Of a stretch of DNA of 41,411 nucleotides, positions 20,178 to 27,260 are shown piece after piece (position 1 is the first letter of the stretch; each line of letters begins with the position of its first letter). Where the stretch lies: the NCBI GenBank assembly GCA_963204715.1, contig CAUJHK010000031.1:1-41411 (forward strand). The letters are read 5' to 3'. The stretch is from Pseudomonadota bacterium (lineage in GTDB: Bacteria; Pseudomonadota; Alphaproteobacteria; Micavibrionales; Micavibrionaceae). The notes under the pieces were generated by a model. It worked only from the letters and a program-made list of their open reading frames with translations. It did not search any database and was not told the origin of the DNA. The translations under genes were made by a program, and so were the position numbers.

Positions 20178-20999
20178 ATGTCAGAGCTAGATTTTATACC
20201 AAACCAACAAGAGTTCAAACCAAGAACAATTCCTCCCATCAATTTTATAGGCCTAAAAACCCTGATATATAAAGAGGTTGGCCGTTTTATCAATGTTTAC
20301 ACCCAAACTATTGTCGCGCCCGTTGTGACCACGCTTATGTTTTATTCTGTGTTCGCGCTGGCTTTTGGGGGACTGGAAATGAAAATAGGGGATATGTCCT
20401 ACCTTACATTTTTGGCACCAGGATTGGTTATGATGACCATGGTGCAAAATGCTTTTGCCAACACATCGTCCTCTATTGTGATAGCCAAGGTGCAGGGCAA
20501 TATTGTTGATGTTTTAATGCCCCCCATTTCTGCAGGCGAGCTGTTCGCAGGCTATATGATTGGCGGCGTTATAAGGGGGCTGGTGGTCGGCTTTGTCTGC
20601 GCTTTCGTTATATGGCTGGTGGTTGGTCTTCAGGTTTATTCCCTTATGGCTATATTGGCTTTTGCAGTCCTTGGGAACGCCCTTATGTCGGCCTTGGGGC
20701 TGGCTGCGGGCATCTGGTCAGAAAAGTTTGACCACATAGCCGCCGTAACCAATTTTGTTGTAACGCCCATGACGTTTTTATCAGGGACATTTTACTCTGT
20801 AGGGCAGCTGCCACCGCTTTGGGCAAAAATAGCGCATTACAACCCGTTTTTTTATATGATTGATGGCTTTCGCTATGGCTTTATAGGTCATGCGGACGGA
20901 AACCTGATGATAGGTCTTGCGTTGCTTTTAAGCATAAACATCTTTTTGGGTTTTCTGACCTTACGCATGTTAAAAACAGGCTATAAAATAAAAAGCTAG
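20178..20999 (+). CDS. ABC-2 type transporter permease
   Basis: KEVGRFINVYTQTIVAPVVTTLMFYSVFALAFGG; six TM segments; FVVTPMTFLSGTFYSV. Confidence 0.9.
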   Translation: MSELDFIPNQQEFKPRTIPPINFIGLKTLIYKEVGRFINVYTQTIVAPVVTTLMFYSVFALAFGGLEMKIGDMSYLTFLAPGLVMMTMVQNAFANTSSSIVIAKVQGNIVDVLMPPISAGELFAGYMIGGVIRGLVVGFVCAFVIWLVVGLQVYSLMAILAFAVLGNALMSALGLAAGIWSEKFDHIAAVTNFVVTPMTFLSGTFYSVGQLPPLWAKIAHYNPFFYMIDGFRYGFIGHADGNLMIGLALLLSINIFLGFLTLRMLKTGYKIKS

Positions 21000-21001
21000 G
21001 T

Positions 21002-21898
21002 TTGCCGATGGATGAAAACTTTACCATTCCCTTCCAACTGGAATCCTCCCATGTTCGCGGCAGGATTGTAAGGCTCTCTTCCGCCTTGGATGGGATATTG
21101 TCCGCGCACAACTACCCCGCCAATATTGAGAAGCTGGTGGCTGAGGTTTGTGTTTTGTCCTCACTGCTGTCCTCCATGCTGAAATATGAGGGCATTTTCA
21201 CCCTGCAGGCGCAATCGGAAGGCGCTGTCCGCATGCTTGTGTCTGATGTGACATCGAAGGGGGACTTGCGCGCCTGCGCGACCTTTGATGCTGATGCATT
21301 TTTAGGTGATGACAAAGAAGTTAAGCCCTCGTCCATGGATCAAGGTTATATGGCTTTTACGGTAGACCAAGGAGTGCATACGGAGCGGTATCAGGGTATT
21401 GTTGAACTAAAGCCTGAAGGGCTTGTCGCCAGCGTTCAAAACTATTTTTCCCAGTCAGAACAGATAGCAACAGGGCTTGTTGTGTCTGTGGGGAAGGTTG
21501 ATGGGGCTTGGCGTGGCTGTGCCATTATGGTGCAAAAGATGCCCGATGAAACGCAAGCCTATAACAAAGACACCGTTCCCAGCGATGTGGAAGATGACTG
21601 GCGCCGCGCCATGATATTGCTCAGCAGCGTGAAGGAGGAGGAGATGCTTTCGCCCGATCTGGACGCAAAGGACATTCTCTACAGGCTTTTTCATGAAGAG
21701 GGCGTGCGCGTTTACGACCCCCAGCCATTGCAAAAAAACTGTCGTTGTTCTCAAGACAGGGTTTTGGCCGTGTTGTCTGGTATGTCGAAAGAAGATTTGG
21801 CAGACATGGTCGTTGATGGCAACATCACCATGACATGTGAATTTTGTAGCAAAAATTATATTTTTAACCCAGACAATATTCAAGAAGGAGCGCATTGA
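21002..21898 (+). CDS. hslO: Hsp33 family molecular chaperone
   Basis: C-terminal redox zinc centre CRCSQDRV...CEFC; FTIPFQLESSHVRGRIVRL. Confidence 0.92.
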   Translation: MPMDENFTIPFQLESSHVRGRIVRLSSALDGILSAHNYPANIEKLVAEVCVLSSLLSSMLKYEGIFTLQAQSEGAVRMLVSDVTSKGDLRACATFDADAFLGDDKEVKPSSMDQGYMAFTVDQGVHTERYQGIVELKPEGLVASVQNYFSQSEQIATGLVVSVGKVDGAWRGCAIMVQKMPDETQAYNKDTVPSDVEDDWRRAMILLSSVKEEEMLSPDLDAKDILYRLFHEEGVRVYDPQPLQKNCRCSQDRVLAVLSGMSKEDLADMVVDGNITMTCEFCSKNYIFNPDNIQEGAH

Positions 21899-22473
21899 TG
21901 AAAGCCAAGCTATTACTCTTCGCATCAGTTTTAACATTGGGGGCGTGTGTCGTGGCTCACCCTGAAAGCTCGCCGCAACTAACCTTTGCAAACTACACGC
22001 CGCAAACTTTGAATGTGCAATCATCCAGTGTCGCTGAAAGCTTTCAGGGCAAGGTTGTTCAAGGTGATATATCAGGGCAGTTTGTGATGGCGCCCGATGA
22101 GGCTGTGCAAAAATATGCCGCCAACAGGTTTAAAAGCGCTAACGCGGCGGACGGAAGCTTTGTTCTGGACATTCAGGACAGCTTTGTAACCATGCGGCAG
22201 ATTGAACAGCAGAACAAAGTTCTAGAATGGGCGGATGTGGGCAAGGAAGATGAGTACCGCGTGTTTTTGCAGGTGCAAGTTGTTGCTCAACCATCGGGCT
22301 TTAAGGGTCGTCAGGCTACGACAATCAAATTTGACAGGACTCTGGTTATGCCATCAAGCGTTACTCTGGCAGAACGTGATATGCGCCAGACCAAGTTTTT
22401 GGAAAAGCTTATCTCTGACCTTGATGCCCGCGTGAATGAGGCGTTAGACCAGACACCATCCATCCGCCAATAA
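21895..22473 (+). CDS. Putative lipoprotein of unknown function
   Basis: Signal peptide and lipobox MMKAKLLLFASVLTLGAC; start overlaps hslO stop. Confidence 0.75.
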   Translation: MMKAKLLLFASVLTLGACVVAHPESSPQLTFANYTPQTLNVQSSSVAESFQGKVVQGDISGQFVMAPDEAVQKYAANRFKSANAADGSFVLDIQDSFVTMRQIEQQNKVLEWADVGKEDEYRVFLQVQVVAQPSGFKGRQATTIKFDRTLVMPSSVTLAERDMRQTKFLEKLISDLDARVNEALDQTPSIRQ

Positions 22474-22496
22474 AACAAAGTCCATTACAGGCAATA

Positions 22497-22525
22497 AAAA
22501 ACGGGGCTTTGAAAGCCCCGTTTTT
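22497..22525. terminator. Bidirectional Rho-independent terminator between convergent genes
   Basis: AAAAACGGGGCTTTGAAAGCCCCGTTTTT. Confidence 0.9.
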
Positions 22526-22541
22526 CGTAATTTAAAGCCGA

Positions 22542-23444
22542 TTATTCGAAAGATATTTCCGCACGGCGGTTCGCAGGCTCGCGCACGTTGTCTGGTGTGG
22601 CCACCAGCAACTCGTTCTCGCCACGGCTTTCGACGCGGATAATGTTCGAGGCAACACCACGTGCGGCCAAGGCATCACGCACAGCGTTGGCACGGCGTGA
22701 GGACAGCTTGTCGTTATACTCTTGTGTTCCTGACGTATCTGCGTGTCCGACAACATCAATAGAGCTCAAGTTACGCTTCGCAGCTTCTGTTGCAACAGCA
22801 TCCAGCACGCTCATGGCACCTGGACCAAGGTCGTATTGATCCCAGTCAAAGAAGACGAGATATTTTGCATTTTCAACAGCCATAGGGGCGTTGGGATCAA
22901 CATTATCAAGCGGGTTTGCGCCAGCTACGTTTTCTGGTGCGGCTGGTGGAACATTTGGCATTTGTCCTTCAAGTTGTGACAGAGCTTCCAAAAATTCTTT
23001 CTTGCAGCGGTTGATGTCATCAGGCTGGAAGTTTTCTTCTTGTTGCTCCAGCCAGCAGTCAAAGCGTGCCTGCGCAACGGCAGAAACGTCTGGATAGGCT
23101 TCGCGGGCACCCAGATCAAACATGGAGACAAGCCTGGAACGTCCAAGACTTGTTTCTTCCAGATATTCAGGGGCGATGTTCCAGTCGCTCAAAGGCTCTG
23201 GCATAACAACGTCACCGCGGGCAGAGGCCAAACCTTTACGGGCAAAGTGCAAAGAGTCCGCATGGTCTGTCTGGCCAAGCTCACTATCGACATAGCTTTT
23301 ATATTCAGCTGTCAGTTTTTGTGTGAAGGGGCTTCCTACGGGTTGCACTTCACGCAACGCGTCAACCTCGTCAAATTTATTGAAATCGCAAGCGCCAAGG
23401 GCTGCAACGCCAGCCACTATCATTAATCCGCGCAATATTCGCAT
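22542..23444 (-). CDS. OmpA-family peptidoglycan-associated lipoprotein
   Basis: Lipobox ALGACDF; C-terminal OmpA domain IDVVGHADTSGTQEYNDKLSSRRANAVRDAL. Confidence 0.9.
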   Translation of the reverse strand: MRILRGLMIVAGVAALGACDFNKFDEVDALREVQPVGSPFTQKLTAEYKSYVDSELGQTDHADSLHFARKGLASARGDVVMPEPLSDWNIAPEYLEETSLGRSRLVSMFDLGAREAYPDVSAVAQARFDCWLEQQEENFQPDDINRCKKEFLEALSQLEGQMPNVPPAAPENVAGANPLDNVDPNAPMAVENAKYLVFFDWDQYDLGPGAMSVLDAVATEAAKRNLSSIDVVGHADTSGTQEYNDKLSSRRANAVRDALAARGVASNIIRVESRGENELLVATPDNVREPANRRAEISFE

Positions 23445-23665
23445 TGAAAACTCCTTAAAATTCTAAAATGATTCATAACCCATAGTTGGGCTTCCTATTT
23501 TTTACTACCATATGACGCCCAAAGTAAAGCGATATGACCCCAAAAACCAAAAAAAGACCCAATGTTTCCAATGGTTAATTTTAACACCCCCTGTTTACAA
23601 CAATCCGCTCATATTGTTGAAAACGTACGTTTTCGATTGGTTGTTAAAGTAGAATCCACTAATTC

Positions 23666-23693
23666 TTGACATTCATGGGTGGCTGCGTATTAT
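23666..23693 (+). promoter_or_regulatory. Sigma70-type promoter upstream of the DJ-1/PfpI gene
   Basis: TTGACA (23666-23671), 16 nt, TATTAT (23688-23693). Confidence 0.55.
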
Positions 23694-23774
23694 CGCGGCC
23701 TACAAAAAGAAATCTCGCCAACCGTGAAATTGCTTAATGCATTGAAATCACTGGCATTAATATAGGGTATCTGA

Positions 23775-24344
23775 ATGATAAAAGCACTACAATCCCGCAA
23801 AATCGCGGTCGTCATGTCCAACGGCTTCAACGAATCAGAATTTTTGGCCATCCAAAGAGCCATGATAGACCAAGGGGCCGCTCTTCGCATCGTCAGCATG
23901 GACTCAGGTCTTGTAAATGGTTGGGACGGCAAGGGATGGGGACATAATTTTGCAGTGGATGCGCAATTGAACACCGCGCTGGGGATTGATTACGATGCTC
24001 TTATCATTCCTGGCGGGCAAAGAAGTATTGATAAATTGAAGCTTACAGCGCACTCCCGCCGCTTCGTCGGCAGCTTTTTGGCGGCCATGAAGCCTGTGAT
24101 ATGCATGGGGGATGCCGTTCAGCTTTTGGCACACACAGATCATCTGTCTGGCAGAACAGTCTCAGGACCTGAAGATAAAAAAGGTGTTGTGGAAGCTTCG
24201 GGCGGCACATATTCTGTTGAAGCGGTTGTGATGGATCAGGCTCTTATGACGGGCCTCACCGACGGTGAGAATCTGTTGCCGTTTGTTTCGGCGGCTGTTG
24301 ATATGGTTGTTGACTTTATGGCGGCCCAAAAACAAGCTGCTTAA
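23775..24344 (+). CDS. DJ-1/PfpI family protein
   Basis: KIAVVMSNGFNESEF; YDALIIPGG; nucleophile elbow KPVICMGDAVQLLA; GRTVSG. Confidence 0.9.
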   Translation: MIKALQSRKIAVVMSNGFNESEFLAIQRAMIDQGAALRIVSMDSGLVNGWDGKGWGHNFAVDAQLNTALGIDYDALIIPGGQRSIDKLKLTAHSRRFVGSFLAAMKPVICMGDAVQLLAHTDHLSGRTVSGPEDKKGVVEASGGTYSVEAVVMDQALMTGLTDGENLLPFVSAAVDMVVDFMAAQKQAA

Positions 24345-24371
24345 TTACGGTTTTTACGGGAATTTTCCAGC

Positions 24372-25488
24372 ATGAAGGCAGAAATCCAGGCAGTGGTAGA
24401 AGAGATTCATCAGGCTCTTTCCTTGCTAAGGAGGCATCTTTGACTGGGACTCCGCGCTAAAGCAGCTGGAAGCCTTGAACGCTTCTGCCGAAGACCCCTC
24501 ATTGTGGAATGATCCTGAAAAAGCGCAGGCCGTTATGAAGGATCGCACACGGCTGGAATCCCAGATTTCAAAAATAAAGTCTATTGAAAACGGCGTTACA
24601 GATAATGTCGAACTTATCGCCATGGGCGAAGAGGAGGCCGACGAAGCCATTGTTCTGGAAGCAGAAAAATCTCTTCTTAAACTACAACAAGACGTAGCGA
24701 AATATCAGCTTGAAAGCCTTTTGTCTGGTGAGGCGGATATGAACGATGCTTACCTTGAGGTAAACGCAGGGGCGGGGGGGACGGAAGCGCAGGACTGGGC
24801 GCTTATCCTTCTACGCATGTACACGCGCTGGGCAGAACGGCGCGGCTTTAAGGTTAGCTTGCTGGAAAAGAGTGATGGGGAGGAAGCTGGAATAAAATCC
24901 GCGACGATCCGTATAGAGGGTGAACGATCTTATGGATGGCTGAAAACCGAGAGTGGTGTGCACAGGCTTGTCCGTATATCCCCCTTTGATTCAAACGCCA
25001 GACGTCACACCAGTTTTGCTTCTGTGGGCGTTACGCCTGTGGTGGATGACAATATAGAAATAGAGATTCTGGACAAAGATTTAAAGGTCGATACGTATCG
25101 GTCCTCTGGAGCCGGCGGTCAGCACGTCAATACAACGGACAGTGCTATCCGCATCACACACATTCCCACAGGCGTGATTGTCACTTGCCAGAATGGCCGT
25201 TCCCAACACCAGAATAGGGCGGACGCTATGTCTATGCTGAAAGCGCGCTTGTATGAGTTTGAACTTCGAAAGCGCGAAGAGGTTGCCAATGCCGCCCAAA
25301 GCCAAAAAACCGAGATTGGCTGGGGGCATCAAATCCGCTCTTACGTGCTTCAGCCCTATCAAATGATCAAGGATTTGCGCACGGGCGCGGAGAATACAAA
25401 CTCGCAGGCCGTGCTGGATGGGGATATTGATCTGTTTTTGGAGGCATCCTTGTCACACCGCCTTGGTATCAGCGACAAAAAGAAATAA
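24372..25488 (+). CDS. prfB: Peptide chain release factor 2, programmed +1 frameshift; join(24372..24440,24442..25488)
   Basis: MKAEIQAVVEEIHQALSLLRRHL then TGA at 24441; CTT TGA C slippery site after AGGAGG; downstream ORF contains SSGAGGQHVNTTDSAIRITH (GGQ) and peptide-release-factor features. Confidence 0.97.
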
Positions 25489-25539
25489 GTGGACGGTGTA
25501 GTGGTTTCTTACCTCTTGCTTCCTTTTCGGGGGGGCGTT

Positions 25540-27084
25540 ATGGTTTTTGCTCTTCAGATGTTTTTAAATGTAGGTGCCAAAGCCATGTATTTTGACTGCC
25601 CCCCACGAAAAGTAACAAAACTTCTTCTTGCGGCCATGATGAGTGCGGCCTGTGTACTTCCTGCCCACGCGATGGCTCAAAGTAAAGCCGCTCCAGTTTT
25701 TATGCCTTCGCGTGCTTGGGATGTAAGTGCAACTGAACTTGTGAATATCCGTGGTCTTGCAGGCACAAAAATGCCGTGTGTGATGTCGAACGAATTTGAT
25801 AACGGCTTTGTTATGCGTTTGTCAGGCGGGGGGCAAAAGATGCTGGCTATGGCGATAGATTTTCGTCAGGAAGTCTTCGCAAAAGGACATCAGTATAATG
25901 GCATGGTCGCGTTGGGTGACAGCTACATCAAACAGGCGCAAGCCACAGCCTTTACATCATCAACTCTTATTTTCAATCTGCGCAGCATGGCAGATTTTTA
26001 TGCACAAATAGCGCAGCAAAAATCCATGGACATCTCCGTCGATGGAAATGATTTCAGGTTTTCTTTAGAAGGTATAGGCAGCAGTTTTGCCGCGCTTGAA
26101 TCCTGCTATAATGGTGAAAAAACAAAAACCATTGAACCTCTTGTTGCGGACAAAATGGATACAAGGGCTACTTCTGAGTTAGAATCAGGTGGTTTGAAAA
26201 TGCCTCCGTCTCTTGCAAAAACACCACTCCCCAGAAGCTTTGATGAAATTATCGCAGGTTCTGATTCCAGCGCGCCACAAGCAACCCTCAAAAAGGATGA
26301 AAGCCCTTCTGTAGGTTTAAAAACCATGACGCCTTTGCCAGGGGATGTTCCTTCGTCTTCGTCTGCCGCAAAGTCTTACAGGGCGGATATTCCCGCACGA
26401 GTGTCCAGGGAAATAAAAGATGCAAGTACCTCTGAAACCAAAGCGCCTGTTATGAAGGTGGCACCATCAGCCCCAGCAACCACTCCAGACTCAAAAGTCG
26501 TGTCTGCGGCGTCTGTCCCCGAGGTTGCTTCCACGCCAAAATCCGCCCCCATTTCCATGCCAACACCAGCCGCCAAATGGACGGCTTTTGCGGGGGAGAG
26601 CTTGCGCTCTGTCCTTGCCAGATGGTCTGTTGATGCTGGTTATAATCTGGACTGGCAGGCAAACAGTGCAGCAACCATTCCCCAGGATGTCAGTCTGAAC
26701 AGCAGCTTTGAAGAGGCGGTCAATCAGCTTTTGGCAGAAGCAGGCGCTTCGGACGGAATGGCCGCCAGCGTTGAAAATGCATCAGTGCAAAATTCTGATG
26801 TTGCATCAGATAGTGCGACTGTAGGCGCAGCATGGCAGGCTGACAAGGGTGCAAATATTCAAGATGTCATAAATTTATGGGCCGCGCGCGCGGGTGTAAA
26901 AGTGGCATGGTCCTCTTTTACAAGCCTTCCTGTAAAAAGCAGCCAGTCATCACGGGGGAGTTTCGAATCCGCGCTCCAAACGCTGCTTGACCAGTACAAA
27001 GGGGACAAGGTAAGACCCTTTGCGACATTGAACGAGGACCCCGTGTCAGGTGAAAAAACACTCACAATGAACATGGAAAAATAA
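25540..27084 (+). CDS. Exported protein of unknown function with tandem TcpQ/PilL_C-like repeats
   Basis: Signal peptide KLLLAAMMSAACVLPAHAMA; C-terminal repeats WTAFAGESLRSVLARWSVDAGYNLDW and WQADKGANIQDVINLWAARAGVKVAW. Start uncertain (25489/25540/25585). Confidence 0.7.
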   Translation: MVFALQMFLNVGAKAMYFDCPPRKVTKLLLAAMMSAACVLPAHAMAQSKAAPVFMPSRAWDVSATELVNIRGLAGTKMPCVMSNEFDNGFVMRLSGGGQKMLAMAIDFRQEVFAKGHQYNGMVALGDSYIKQAQATAFTSSTLIFNLRSMADFYAQIAQQKSMDISVDGNDFRFSLEGIGSSFAALESCYNGEKTKTIEPLVADKMDTRATSELESGGLKMPPSLAKTPLPRSFDEIIAGSDSSAPQATLKKDESPSVGLKTMTPLPGDVPSSSSAAKSYRADIPARVSREIKDASTSETKAPVMKVAPSAPATTPDSKVVSAASVPEVASTPKSAPISMPTPAAKWTAFAGESLRSVLARWSVDAGYNLDWQANSAATIPQDVSLNSSFEEAVNQLLAEAGASDGMAASVENASVQNSDVASDSATVGAAWQADKGANIQDVINLWAARAGVKVAWSSFTSLPVKSSQSSRGSFESALQTLLDQYKGDKVRPFATLNEDPVSGEKTLTMNMEK

Positions 27085-27260
27085 GGGTAATTCTGGTTTG
27101 TCTATAAGCAAATATGAATATCAGCCCAAAAATTTGATTTGAGCTGATGATATCTCTATATTTCCTTAAAATCCCTCTTTGCGTGAAAACGTGCTCGCGC
27201 TATGGTTTCCACTGGATTCTATATAGATCGGGATTAAACCAACGTTCGGGAAAAAACCGC

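Noticed and set aside
20178-20999. ABC permease as part of a new transporter locus
   Set aside because: No ATPase or accessory gene adjacent; orphan ABC-2 permeases are common, nothing else unusual
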